From Actinoplanes oryzae (lineage in GTDB: Bacteria > Actinomycetota > Actinomycetes > Mycobacteriales > Micromonosporaceae), in the NCBI RefSeq assembly GCF_030757795.1, contig NZ_JAUQWH010000090.1, forward strand, positions 1 through 35,225: a stretch of 35,225 bases of DNA. The letters run 5' to 3'. This document shows, piece by piece, positions 22,917 to 30,970 of this stretch. Position 1 is the stretch's first letter. Every line of letters starts with the position of its first letter. A model generated the notes under the pieces. It saw only the letters and a list, made by a program, of their open reading frames with translations. It made no database searches and was not told the origin of the DNA. Position numbers and translations under genes: made by a program.

Positions 22917-23709
22917 AGGCGCTGACGCCGTGTTCGAGAGCCACGCCGGCCAGGTCCTCCGCCCACTGCTCGGCCGGACCGTCCAGGAAGGATCGGCCGA
23001 AGTCGGAGAAGGTGCCGTTGATGTTGAGGAGGCGGCGGATTTCGGCGGGGCTGCGGCCGGCGGCGGTTGCGGCGTCGTCGATGTGGTGGTTGAGGTCGGT
23101 GTAGTCGTCGATGCCGCCCGGCAGGTACGACAGGGACGGCACAATGCCGTCGGCGGCGCGGGCGGCCAGCCGGAGCATGCGGGGCTTGTAGGCACCCAGC
23201 CAGATGCTCATGTCGTGGGCCGGCGCCGGGCCTCGCTTGGCGCCGGCGACGTCGTAGTAGGCGCCCTGGACGCGTACCGGGCCGGGCTCGGTCGTGTCCC
23301 AGACCTGGCGGATGATGGCGATCGCCTCGGCCAGGGCGTCGATCGACTGGCCGGCGGCGAGGCGGCGGCCGCCCATCGCCTCGATGCCGTCCCAGAAGGC
23401 GCCGGCGCCCAGGCCCAGCTCGATGCGGCCGCCGCTCAGGCGGTCCAGGGTCGCGTGGCTGCGGGCGATGACGGCCGGTTGGCGAAGCGGCAGGTTGAGC
23501 ACGTTCGCGGCGAGCTTGATCCGGGACGTACGGGCCGCCGCGTAGGACAGGAGCGTCCAGGTGTCGTGGAAGCGGGCGACGTACGGGTGGTCCTGGAAGG
23601 TGACCAGGTCGAGCCCCGCGCGGTCGGCGGTGACGGCCAGTTCCACGCCGGCGGTCGCGGCGGGCGTGACGAAGGCGCCGAAGAGCAGGTCGTGCCCGTA
23701 GTCCGTCAT
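22822..23709 (-). CDS. Luciferase-like (LLM) F420/flavin-dependent oxidoreductase
   Basis: A 295-aa TIM-barrel protein of the bacterial luciferase superfamily. Visible marks are AGLDLVTFQDHPY near residue 40, LPLRQPAVIARSHATLDRLSGGRIELGLGAG (the first 20 residues of this block being the LLM signature), and a C-terminal EHGVSAFIL. The pattern favours coenzyme F420, as in many actinobacterial LLM enzymes, but FMN cannot be excluded. The ATG at 23709 overlaps the stop of the upstream LLM-FAD fusion gene by 4 bp (ATGA), so they form a coupled operon. Substrate unknown. Confidence 0.9.
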   Translation of the reverse strand: MTDYGHDLLFGAFVTPAATAGVELAVTADRAGLDLVTFQDHPYVARFHDTWTLLSYAAARTSRIKLAANVLNLPLRQPAVIARSHATLDRLSGGRIELGLGAGAFWDGIEAMGGRRLAAGQSIDALAEAIAIIRQVWDTTEPGPVRVQGAYYDVAGAKRGPAPAHDMSIWLGAYKPRMLRLAARAADGIVPSLSYLPGGIDDYTDLNHHIDDAATAAGRSPAEIRRLLNINGTFSDFGRSFLDGPAEQWAEDLAGVALEHGVSAFILASDNPADLELFAAEVAPAVRDLVAAERA

Positions 23710-25793
23710 CTCGCATCTCCCAGGGCGAAGTTGTCGCGGAACAGGTTGTCCGGGTCGTAGCGCCGTTTCAGCGTCCGCAAGCGGGTCAGGGTCGGCGGCG
23801 GGAAGGCGTCGGTCACGTGGTCGAGGCCGGTTTCAAAACTCAGGTACATGCCGTCGAAGTGGCTGCGCAGCGGCGCGAACGCGGCGTCGACGCGGCGGGC
23901 GGACGAGCCCATGGCGACGATGGAGAAGTTGGCCGAGCGGTGGGCGTACGCGGTGGCTTCCGGCGGGATGTCGGCGACCGCGCCGCCGACCGTGCGGATC
24001 TGGAACCAGTGGACCGCGCCGCCGGCGATCAGATCCGCCGCGGCCCGGGCGAAGGCAGGTGTCAGGTGCTCGATCAACCCCGAGCGCGAGACCGGATCGC
24101 CCTGCCCGCTGTGATAGCCCTCCGCGGCGTTTGCCATGACCCCGGCGTACGGGGTGAGCACCACATTCTGGTTGTACAGCGGCGCGAGCCGGGCGAGGGG
24201 CTGCAGCGTCTCGATGATCTCGTCGGGCGACGACGAGTCGACGACCGCCATCAGTTGCGCGAACGCGGGCTGGCCGGGGCGCGGCGCCCCCATGATCAGT
24301 TGACCGCTCAGGGTACGCGGCGCCGCCTCGATCGCCCGGCCCCAGCGGACCAGCAGGTCGGCCGGGTCGTCGGCGGCCACGACGAGCTGGGCGAAGCCGA
24401 CGTCGCCCACCTCGTCGACCTTGAAGTCGAACGACGTCACCACGCCGAAGTTGGCACCGGCGCCGCGCACGGCCCAGAACAGGTCCTGGTTCTCGTCGTC
24501 CGAGGCGCGGACGACCGTGCCGTCGGCCAGCACCATCTCGACGGCGCGCAGGTGGTCGATGGTCAGGCCGTGCTCGCGTGCCAGCCAGCCCACGCCGCCC
24601 GCCGTGGCGAGGCCGCCGACGCCCACGCCGCCGTAGTCGCCCGAGCTCAGCGCCCATCCGTACGGCATCAGGAACTGCGCCACGTCCGTCCAGCGCGCGC
24701 CGGGGCCGACCCGGATCAGCCGCCGGGCCTCGTCGAGCACCTCGATCGTGTCGAGCGCCTGGACGCTGAGCACGATGCCACCGTCGTTCGTGGACCGTCC
24801 GCTCATGCCGTGGCCGCCGCTGCGCAGCCCGAACGGCAGTGCGGGATGCGCCCGCACGAACGCCAACGCATCCACGACCTCGGCGGTCGTGCGCGGGCGG
24901 AGCACCAGCCCGGGCGCACCCCCACGCATGTACGTCGACCGCACGCGCGCGTAGTCCAGATCACCTGGTTCGACTGCGGTGCTCACGAGGCTCGCCGGGA
25001 CATTGTCATAATCGATGCCCGGGCGGCGCTTCGCCCGTACTGCTGCGGGTCTGGTCTCGGCCGGCGGCGGCTCGGGCAGCCGGCGCACCAGGCTCTCCCG
25101 CAGGTCCGCGAAGCGACGCAGCTCACCCGGATCATCCGTGCGCAGCAGAAACGTCCCGGCGCCGTGCTCGACGACGAGCGACAGAAGTTCCGCCACGACG
25201 CCCGGGTCGGAGACTTCCGAGCCGGCCGGCTCGACGACGGCCACGCGCCGGATCTCGGTGGCGTCGCGGCCTGCTTCCGCCGCGGCCTCGTCGAGGAGCT
25301 TGCCGGCCGTCGCCAGCTCGTCGGCGGTCCCGATCCACCCGTCACCGCTACGGCCGGCGAGGCGCACCGCCCGAGCATCCGCCCCGGCCAGCCAGATCGA
25401 GATCCGGTGCGCGGGCAGCGGACCCCGCTGCGCCTGCGGAACCCGATAGTGCTCGCCCAGATGCCTGTACGGCCGCGGCTCCCCCGCATCGAGCACACCG
25501 CGCACGATCTCCACCGTCTCCGCGGTCCCGGGCTCGTCGGCGAGCGCCAGGGTCACCCGCCCGCCGGTGAGCAGGTCGAGGCTGGCAGCCGAACGCGCCA
25601 GGACAGCCGGGGCGATTTCTCCGGGTTCAACCTGCGCGACGAGCCGGATCCGGTCGGTCACGCCGGCGATCCAGCTCAGCGTCGTCCACGCGTCCTGCCC
25701 CCGCACGGCCACCAGGTCGTAGCCCAGCCGCTCGGCCTCGCGGGCCGCGTCGACTCCGGTCACGAGCGCGCCGAACTCGAGCCGGTGGAGCAT
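23706..25793 (-). CDS. LLM - FAD-linked oxidase (BBE-type) fusion protein
   Basis: A 695-aa protein with two enzyme modules. Residues 1-250 form a luciferase-like barrel (LARSAASLDLLTGGRVTLAL). Residues about 285-460 are an FAD-binding PCMH/VAO domain (RSGGHGMSGRS at 324-334, with His328 expected to bind FAD covalently), followed by a substrate domain. Residues about 655-690 are a berberine-bridge-enzyme tail (YDPDNLFRDNF). The second cysteine used by bicovalent BBE enzymes is replaced (GDYGGVGVGG near 385-394), so FAD is probably singly linked. The ATG at 25793 has GGAGG six bases upstream and was preferred to a start 42 nt farther out. The stop overlaps the second LLM gene. Confidence 0.9.
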   Translation of the reverse strand: MLHRLEFGALVTGVDAAREAERLGYDLVAVRGQDAWTTLSWIAGVTDRIRLVAQVEPGEIAPAVLARSAASLDLLTGGRVTLALADEPGTAETVEIVRGVLDAGEPRPYRHLGEHYRVPQAQRGPLPAHRISIWLAGADARAVRLAGRSGDGWIGTADELATAGKLLDEAAAEAGRDATEIRRVAVVEPAGSEVSDPGVVAELLSLVVEHGAGTFLLRTDDPGELRRFADLRESLVRRLPEPPPAETRPAAVRAKRRPGIDYDNVPASLVSTAVEPGDLDYARVRSTYMRGGAPGLVLRPRTTAEVVDALAFVRAHPALPFGLRSGGHGMSGRSTNDGGIVLSVQALDTIEVLDEARRLIRVGPGARWTDVAQFLMPYGWALSSGDYGGVGVGGLATAGGVGWLAREHGLTIDHLRAVEMVLADGTVVRASDDENQDLFWAVRGAGANFGVVTSFDFKVDEVGDVGFAQLVVAADDPADLLVRWGRAIEAAPRTLSGQLIMGAPRPGQPAFAQLMAVVDSSSPDEIIETLQPLARLAPLYNQNVVLTPYAGVMANAAEGYHSGQGDPVSRSGLIEHLTPAFARAAADLIAGGAVHWFQIRTVGGAVADIPPEATAYAHRSANFSIVAMGSSARRVDAAFAPLRSHFDGMYLSFETGLDHVTDAFPPPTLTRLRTLKRRYDPDNLFRDNFALGDAR

Positions 25794-25896
25794 GCTGACC
25801 TCCGTTGGTTGCCGCGTCAGACGTTGCGGTCGCAAGTATTAGTGCAGTCTGTCACATCGTTCCGGATCGGCACGCGTCCGCTGATTAGATGGGTTC
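25794..25896. promoter_or_regulatory. Divergent promoter region, LLM-FAD/FMN-reductase genes
   Basis: The 103-bp gap holds TTGCG-GT-CGCAA (25824-25835) as a 12-bp palindrome, next to an A/T-richer stretch GTATTAGTG that stands out in this GC-rich DNA and is the likeliest promoter site. A shared regulator for the flavin operon and the reductase is plausible. Confidence 0.4.
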
Positions 25897-26460
25897 ATGG
25901 CACTTCTTCAGGTGATCGTCGGCAGCACCCGGCCCGGCCGCATCGGCCTTCCCGTCGCCACGTGGTTCGCCCGGGCGGCGGCCGAGCACGGGCCCTTCGA
26001 GGTCGAGCTCGTCGACATCGCGGACTACAACCTGCCGCTCATGGACGAGCCCAACCACCCCCGGCTGCGGCAGTACACCCAGGACCACACCAAGCGCTGG
26101 AGCCAGACGATCGAGCGCGGCGACGCGTACGTGTTCGTCCACCCGGAGTACAACTACAGCTTCAACGCGGCCCTCAAGAACGCCATCGACTACCTGCACG
26201 CCGAGTGGGCCGACAAGCCGGTCTCGTTCGTGAGCTACGGCGGGGTCAGCGCGGGCCTGCGGGCCACCCAGGCGCTCAAGCAGGTCGTCACCACGCTGCG
26301 GATGGTCCCGATCTTCGAGCAGGTGCCGATCCCGCTGGTCGGCCAGTTCCTCGACGAGGAGGGCCAGTTCGTGCCGAACGAGATCATCGCCGGAAGCGTC
26401 GGGCCGGTCGTGCGCGAGCTCGCCCGCCTGAACGACGCCCTGGCCCCGCTGCGGAAGTAA
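25897..26460 (+). CDS. NADPH-dependent FMN reductase family protein
   Basis: A 187-aa flavodoxin-fold protein. The phosphate-binding loop GSTRPGRIGLPV is at residues 9-20, and the isoalloxazine-contact motif PEYNYSFNAALKNAIDYL is near 86-103. SYGGVSAGLRA is the third loop. Members reduce FMN, quinones or azo dyes with NAD(P)H. It is divergent from the LLM operon, with 103 bp between, so it could supply reduced flavin to an FMN-using LLM enzyme; this depends on whether those enzymes use FMN or F420. ATG at 25897 is the natural start. A degenerate repeat begins right after its stop. Confidence 0.93.
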   Translation: MALLQVIVGSTRPGRIGLPVATWFARAAAEHGPFEVELVDIADYNLPLMDEPNHPRLRQYTQDHTKRWSQTIERGDAYVFVHPEYNYSFNAALKNAIDYLHAEWADKPVSFVSYGGVSAGLRATQALKQVVTTLRMVPIFEQVPIPLVGQFLDEEGQFVPNEIIAGSVGPVVRELARLNDALAPLRK

Positions 26461-26717
26461 GCCCCGAGGGCCACACGCCCGCGCGGCACACAGCACGCAA
26501 GCACGGAAAGGGCAGGCTGCGCGGCCCGCAAGCGTGAAAAAGGCAGGCCGCACAGCACGCAAGCGCACGGAAAGAACAGGCGCACGGAAGTGACCGGCGC
26601 GCGGAAGTGACCGGGCGCACGCTCAAGTGATCGGGCGCGCGGAAGTGACCAGGCGCGCGCGCAAGGGACGGGCGCGCGCGGACGGGACCAGCGCGCGCAA
26701 GGGACGGGCGCGGAAGG
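26461..26717. repeat. Degenerate GC-rich tandem repeats
   Basis: There is no gene in these 257 bp. The first ~120 bp carry about two copies of a unit with CACAGCACGCAAGC followed by ACGGAAAG and GCAGGC, roughly 65-70 bp apart, with a weaker copy between. From about 26580 to 26715, seven or more imperfect units of about 17-20 bp follow, of the form CGGAAGTGACCGGGCGCG, drifting to CGCAAGGGACGGGCGCG. It lies between the FMN-reductase stop and the sulfotransferase stop. Confidence 0.75.
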
Positions 26718-27527
26718 TCAGTAGCCCAGATCGACCGCGAGGGCCTTGAGCGTGTCCGGGAGCTCGATCTGCGGCACCGGCCGCGCCTCCTGGACCGCGC
26801 CGGTCTTGATCTTCTCCTGCCAGTCGCCGAGGCCGGCCACGAGCGGACCGTGGTCGGCCTTGCCGTACTCGACCATGGCGGGCTCGTAGGCCACCCCGAG
26901 GTAGGCGCAGATCTTCTGGGCCTCGCCGGCCGGGTCGCGGGTCAGGTCCTCGTAGCGGACGGTGTGCCCCGGCAGGTTGTTGCGGGCCTCGCGCAGCGCG
27001 GTCAGGTACTTGGTGACGCTGGCGATCGCCTCCTCCTCGGTCTGGCTGGTGCGGGCGCGCTGCCAGGAGTCGAGGATCGAGGCGGGGTGGCGCAGCAGGT
27101 AGATGAACTTGGCGTCGGGGAAGGCCTGCGCGACGCGGGCCCACTGGAAGACCAGGTTGGGCGTCTTCTCGACGAGCATCTTCTTGCCGCTGTCCTGCAG
27201 CGCCTTGGTGAGCAGGCGGTCCCACACCATGTTGGTGAGCTCGCGCTCGGTGAAGCCCAGCTGCTCCATGGCCGTCTTCGCGGCCGGCAGCTCGCACTTG
27301 ACCTTGATGTGCGCGAGGTGCAGCTCGTGCGGCGCGAAGATCTCGGAGTGACTGTTCAGGATCATCCGCAGCAGGGTCGAGCCGGAGCGCACCGAGGAGA
27401 AGAGGAAGCCGGGGGCCGCGAGCTCCCGCTGCGGCACCGGGACCAGCCGGAGCTTCCCCTGGCGGTGCACGACCTGCATCCCGGTCTTCCGGGCCAACCG
27501 GACATTAACCTGCTTACGCCAAGCCAT
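26718..27527 (-). CDS. Sulfotransferase family protein
   Basis: A 269-aa P-loop enzyme of the PAPS-dependent sulfotransferase superfamily. The 5'-phosphosulfate loop is SSVRSGSTLL (residues 44-53), and the 3'-phosphate motif is FIYLLRHPASILDSW (141-155, with Arg146 and Ser150). It transfers sulfate from PAPS to a hydroxyl or amine acceptor, which could be a glycolipid, polysaccharide or metabolite. The ATG at 27527 is preferred; a GTG 14 codons upstream is an alternative. It has no signal peptide, so it is probably cytosolic. It is downstream of the Sua5-like gene on the same strand, but no functional link is evident. Confidence 0.9.
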   Translation of the reverse strand: MAWRKQVNVRLARKTGMQVVHRQGKLRLVPVPQRELAAPGFLFSSVRSGSTLLRMILNSHSEIFAPHELHLAHIKVKCELPAAKTAMEQLGFTERELTNMVWDRLLTKALQDSGKKMLVEKTPNLVFQWARVAQAFPDAKFIYLLRHPASILDSWQRARTSQTEEEAIASVTKYLTALREARNNLPGHTVRYEDLTRDPAGEAQKICAYLGVAYEPAMVEYGKADHGPLVAGLGDWQEKIKTGAVQEARPVPQIELPDTLKALAVDLGY

Positions 27528-27600
27528 AAAAGTAGACCTTAGAGGTGAACAATAAGCACCGGTGGTCACGAACCTGTGAAGATGCTAGGAGTTTGATCAG

Positions 27601-28224
27601 TCACGAAGTAAAGCGCGTGGGGTCGCCCGCTCCGACGCGCAACACCTCCGGGACACCCTCCGACAGGTCCACCACGGTCGTCGGGACGGTGCCGCACTCG
27701 CCGGAATCGATCACCGCGTCCACGACGTGATCGAGCTCCTCCTTGATCTCCCAGCCCATCGTCAACGGCTCCTCGTGCCCGGGCAGCAGGAGCGTGCTCG
27801 ACAGCAGCGGCTCGCCCAGCTCGGCCAGGATGGCCTGGGTGACTGTGTGCTCGGGGATGCGTACCCCGACGGTCTTCTTCTTGGGGTGCAGCAGGCGCCG
27901 CGGCACCTCGCGGGTGGCCGGCAGGATGAAGGTGTAGCTGCCCGGCGTACTCGCCTTGACCAGCCGGAAGACCGCGTTGCTGATCTGCACGAACTGGCCC
28001 AGCTGCGCGAAGTCGCGGCAGACCAGGGTGAAGTGGTGGCCGCTGCCCAGGTGCCGGATCTCCCGGATCCGGTCCATGCCCGCCGCGTTGCCGATCCGGC
28101 AGCCGAGGGCATAGCAGGAGTCCGTCGGGTAGGCGATCAGCCCGTCGTCCTGCAGCAGCCCGACGACCTGGTTGATCGCGCGGGGCTGCGGGTTGTCGGG
28201 GTGCACGTCGAAGTACTTGGCCAC
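27601..28224 (-). CDS. Sua5/YciO/YrdC family protein
   Basis: A 207-aa protein of the YrdC-fold family (L-threonylcarbamoyladenylate synthase type). The ATP/threonine pocket motif YPTDSCYALGC is at residues 32-42, and GSYTFILPAT plus KKKTVGVRIPEH follow. The absence of the long Sua5 C-terminal domain and the SCYALGC variant resemble YciO-like members, so a role in tRNA t6A synthesis is possible but not certain. A second bona fide Sua5 elsewhere in the genome would be expected if this is YciO. The ATG is at 28224. It lies 9 bp after the transporter gene on the same strand and so is probably co-transcribed. Confidence 0.88.
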   Translation of the reverse strand: MAKYFDVHPDNPQPRAINQVVGLLQDDGLIAYPTDSCYALGCRIGNAAGMDRIREIRHLGSGHHFTLVCRDFAQLGQFVQISNAVFRLVKASTPGSYTFILPATREVPRRLLHPKKKTVGVRIPEHTVTQAILAELGEPLLSSTLLLPGHEEPLTMGWEIKEELDHVVDAVIDSGECGTVPTTVVDLSEGVPEVLRVGAGDPTRFTS

Positions 28225-28233
28225 GCCCCCAGC

Positions 28234-29055
28234 CTAGATCGGCACGGGTGCCGCGGGGCGCGAGGTCTCCCGAGCGCGGACCAGCAGGGCCACGCCCAGG
28301 CCGGCGCCGACCGCGCTGCACAGCGCCAGGGTCAGCCCGACCCGGCCGCCCGCGACCTCCTCGCCGAGCAGCACCAGCCCGATCGCCGCGGCGGCCACCG
28401 GGTTGGTCAGCGTGCCCACGGCCAGCGGCGCGCCCAGCCCGGCCCGGAACGACCGCTGCGTGAACATCAGCCCCACGGTCGCCAGTACGGCCACGGCGAG
28501 CGCCGTCACGAGGGTCAGGAGACCGAAGTCACCTGCGGTGAGGCGTACGGTCGCGGTCTGGGTGAGGGCCGACGACACGCCGAACGCGATCCCGCCCGCC
28601 GCCGCCACCCACAGCCCCGAGGCGCCGGCCAGCGCGGTGAGCACGATCGCGGTCACCAGCAGCAGGCCGAGGACGTCGCCCGCGCCGAGGACGCCGATGC
28701 CCGCCGAGCCGGTCATGACCAGGATGCCGCCGAGACCGGCGACGGTGAGTCCCATGCCGTGCCACTCCAGCCGGGTGACGGCACGCCGGGCCACGAGCGC
28801 CGCCAACGGTACGGCCACCACGAGCGTCAGCACCCCGAACGGCTGGACCAGCGACAACGGCCCGTAGCGCAGCGCCACCACGTGCAGGAGGCCGCCGAGC
28901 CCGTTGAGCGCCACGGCCCCCCACCACGACGGCAGGCGGAGCAGGAGCCGGAGCGGCCGGTCCGCCACGCGCTGTTGCAGCAGGGCCCCGACGGCGTACG
29001 CCCAGGCAGACGCCACGCACGCCGCGATCGCCACTGCTGTTCCCACGCCGATCAC
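28234..29055 (-). CDS. DMT-superfamily (EamA-like) membrane transporter
   Basis: A 273-aa protein with about nine to ten hydrophobic helices in the arrangement of the drug/metabolite transporter superfamily: VAIAACVASAWAYAVGALL at the N-terminus, LVQPFGVLTLVVAVPLAALV after the second helix, and a second half repeating the pattern (AVGTLTNPVAAAAIGLVLLG). Substrates of this family range from amino acids to metabolites and cannot be assigned. The start codon is GTG. The 3' end is 9 bp before the Sua5-like gene. It is divergent from nhaA, with an inverted repeat between. Confidence 0.87.
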   Translation of the reverse strand: MIGVGTAVAIAACVASAWAYAVGALLQQRVADRPLRLLLRLPSWWGAVALNGLGGLLHVVALRYGPLSLVQPFGVLTLVVAVPLAALVARRAVTRLEWHGMGLTVAGLGGILVMTGSAGIGVLGAGDVLGLLLVTAIVLTALAGASGLWVAAAGGIAFGVSSALTQTATVRLTAGDFGLLTLVTALAVAVLATVGLMFTQRSFRAGLGAPLAVGTLTNPVAAAAIGLVLLGEEVAGGRVGLTLALCSAVGAGLGVALLVRARETSRPAAPVPI

Positions 29056-29116
29056 CGTACGAGCGCGGGCGCCCCGGACGCGTCCTCCCCACGCGGTAAG
29101 TGGCGCCGGGCACGCC

Positions 29117-29132
29117 TACTACGCTGGTAGTA
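29117..29132 (+). promoter_or_regulatory. Inverted repeat upstream of nhaA
   Basis: TACTAC-GCTG-GTAGTA forms perfect 6-bp arms in the gap between the divergent transporter and nhaA genes, 67 bp before the nhaA ATG. Its half-site CTACT/AGTAG resembles the palindrome at 1946-1960. Candidate operator. Confidence 0.4.
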
Positions 29133-29198
29133 CGCTTGCCTGAGGTGTGCCGGGAAGTCTGGTCGGCGTTCGCTGGACCGACCCCTGACGGAGGCACG

Positions 29199-30425
29199 AT
29201 GAGCCTGTTCTCCCGCGGCACCTGGCCCGAGGCCCGGCGCATCGCCGAGCTGCTCCGCACCGAGACCGTGGGCGGCATGCTGCTGCTGGGCGCGGCGCTC
29301 GTGGGGCTCGCCTGGGCCAACTCGCCGTGGGGCGACGCCTATCGCGGCCTCGCCGACCTGCACCTGGGGCCGTTGAGCGTGGCGGACTGGGCCGCCGACG
29401 GGCTGCTGGCGATCTTCTTCTTCGTGGCCGGGCTGGAGCTCAAGCAGGAATTTGTGGCCGGCGGTCTGCGGGATCCCCGGCGCGCGGCCCTGCCCATCCT
29501 CGCGGCGGTCGGCGGGATGGCGGCGCCGGCGCTCATTTTCACGCTGATCAACCAGGGCTCGGGCACGCTCGCCGGCTGGGCCATCCCGACCGCCACCGAC
29601 ATCGCGTTCGCCCTGGCCGTGCTCGCGGTGCTCGGCACGCATCTCCCGTCGGCGCTGCGCCTCTTCCTGCTCACCCTCGCCGTGGTCGACGACCTGCTGG
29701 CGATCGTCGTCATCGCGATCTTCTACACGTCGTCGCTGCACCCGGCGCCGGGGTTGCTCGCCCTGCTGCCGATCGCGCTGTTCGGGCTGCTGGTCCAGCG
29801 CGGCGTACGGGCGTGGTGGCTGTTGCTCCCCCTCGCCCTGGCGGCCTGGTGGCTGATGCACGAGTCCGGCATCCACGCGACGGTCGCCGGCGTGCTGCTC
29901 GCCTTCACCGTGCCGGTGCGCAGCGGTCTCGCGGGCCGGTTCGCCGAGCGTTGGCAGCCGATCTCCGCCGGGGTCGCCGTACCCGTGTTCGCGCTCTTCG
30001 CCGCCGGGGTCTCCATCGCGGACGCGGGCGGTATCGGGGCGGCCCTGACCGACGTGGTCACCCTCGGCGTCGTGGCCGGGCTGGTCGTGGGCAAGGCCGT
30101 CGGCATCACGGGCACCACCTGGGTCGTGCAGCGGTTCACCCGCGCCGAGTTGGGGCCGGGGCTGAGCTGGTGGGACGTGCTGGGGCTGAGCCTGCTCGGC
30201 GGGATCGGGTTCACCGTGTCGCTGCTGGTGGCCGAGCTGTCGTACGGGGAGGGCAGCCCGCACAACGACCACGCGCGCATCGGCGTCCTGGCCGGGTCGG
30301 CGCTCGCCATCCTGCTGGCGGCGATCGTGCTGCGGCTGCGGAACAGGCACTACCGCCACGTGGCCGAACAGGAGAGCCGGGACGCGGACGAGGACGGCAT
30401 CCCGGACATTTACCAGGAGCGATAG
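29199..30425 (+). CDS. nhaA: Na+/H+ antiporter NhaA
   Basis: A 408-aa integral membrane protein that expels Na+ (or Li+) in exchange for protons and so controls pH and salt balance. Diagnostic parts are FFFVAGLELKQEF (residues 73-85), PTATDIAFALAVLA (130-143, with Thr133-Asp134) and VVDDLLAIVVIA (162-173), whose Asp164-Asp165 pair binds the ions, matching E. coli NhaA Asp163-Asp164. The cytosolic tail ends in DADEDGIPDIYQER, an acidic Asp-rich end. The ATG at 29199 has GGAGG four bases upstream. It is 50 bp upstream of the peptidase/membrane pair on the same strand. Confidence 0.96.
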   Translation: MSLFSRGTWPEARRIAELLRTETVGGMLLLGAALVGLAWANSPWGDAYRGLADLHLGPLSVADWAADGLLAIFFFVAGLELKQEFVAGGLRDPRRAALPILAAVGGMAAPALIFTLINQGSGTLAGWAIPTATDIAFALAVLAVLGTHLPSALRLFLLTLAVVDDLLAIVVIAIFYTSSLHPAPGLLALLPIALFGLLVQRGVRAWWLLLPLALAAWWLMHESGIHATVAGVLLAFTVPVRSGLAGRFAERWQPISAGVAVPVFALFAAGVSIADAGGIGAALTDVVTLGVVAGLVVGKAVGITGTTWVVQRFTRAELGPGLSWWDVLGLSLLGGIGFTVSLLVAELSYGEGSPHNDHARIGVLAGSALAILLAAIVLRLRNRHYRHVAEQESRDADEDGIPDIYQER

Positions 30426-30428
30426 TTT

Positions 30429-30460
30429 CGGACAGGTAGGCTTGCGGTTCCGGGTGTCCG
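30429..30460 (+). promoter_or_regulatory. Promoter region of peptidase/membrane cassette 2
   Basis: CGGACA (30429-30434) and TGTCCG (30455-30460) are inverted arms around a TAGGCT -10-like box (30437-30442), the same hexamer seen before the EspR-like gene. GAGGGG lies before the GTG at 30476. This suggests a separate promoter rather than pure read-through from nhaA. Confidence 0.4.
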
Positions 30461-30475
30461 ACCGAGGGGATCGAG

Positions 30476-30970
30476 GTGCGAAGCCTGCGCCGGCGCTGCG
30501 AGCAACGACTCGCGGGCATCGATGTGCCGGAACCGTTCGATCTGGACGCTTTCGCGGCAGTTGTCGCCGCGCACCGGAACCGGCCGCTCGTCCTGCGACC
30601 GATGCCGGGGCTCGAGGCCGGCGCCCCCTGCGGCCTCTGGATCGCCGCCGGCGACGCCGATTACGTCTTCTACGACCCCGGCACCTCCCGGCTGCACGCC
30701 GAGCACATCGTGCTGCACGAGCTCGCGCACATGCTCAGCGGCCACAGCACCGGCCTCGACGTCAGCGGCGGCGCCATCGCCCGGCTCGCCCCCGATGTGG
30801 ACCCCGCCACGGTCTCGCGCATCCTCGGCCGGGTCAGCTACACCACCACCCAGGAGCGGGAGGCCGAGATGCTCGCCTCCCTGATCCGGGCCCGGTCGGC
30901 CGGCGTCCGCGCCCGCCCCGGCGGCGGCACCCTGGGCATTCTCGCCGACGTGCTCAAGTTCCGCCGGTGA
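30476..30970 (+). CDS. ImmA/IrrE-like HExxH metallopeptidase (copy 2)
   Basis: A 164-aa protein with a zinc motif HELAHMLSGH at residues 81-90 (His81, Glu82, His85) and TQEREAEMLASLI at 125-137, with Glu129 or Glu131 as likely third ligand. It shares CGLW, HIVLHE, GH and QEREAE blocks with the protein at 3078-3599, so the two are paralogues. The family can cleave HTH repressors; no HTH gene is next to this copy. The GTG start at 30476 has GAGGGG upstream. Its stop overlaps the start of the membrane-protein gene by 4 bp (GTGA), which makes their joint translation and function very likely. Confidence 0.85.
   Translation: MRSLRRRCEQRLAGIDVPEPFDLDAFAAVVAAHRNRPLVLRPMPGLEAGAPCGLWIAAGDADYVFYDPGTSRLHAEHIVLHELAHMLSGHSTGLDVSGGAIARLAPDVDPATVSRILGRVSYTTTQEREAEMLASLIRARSAGVRARPGGGTLGILADVLKFRR

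Noticed and set aside
23817..26537. Plus-strand open frame of about 900 codons
   Set aside because: Antisense to the LLM-FAD fusion and out of frame over the FMN reductase; a shadow of real genes.
26718..30425. Biosynthetic cluster containing the sulfotransferase
   Set aside because: Neighbours are a Sua5-like protein, a DMT transporter and NhaA; no scaffold-forming enzyme or PAPS-synthesis gene is present.
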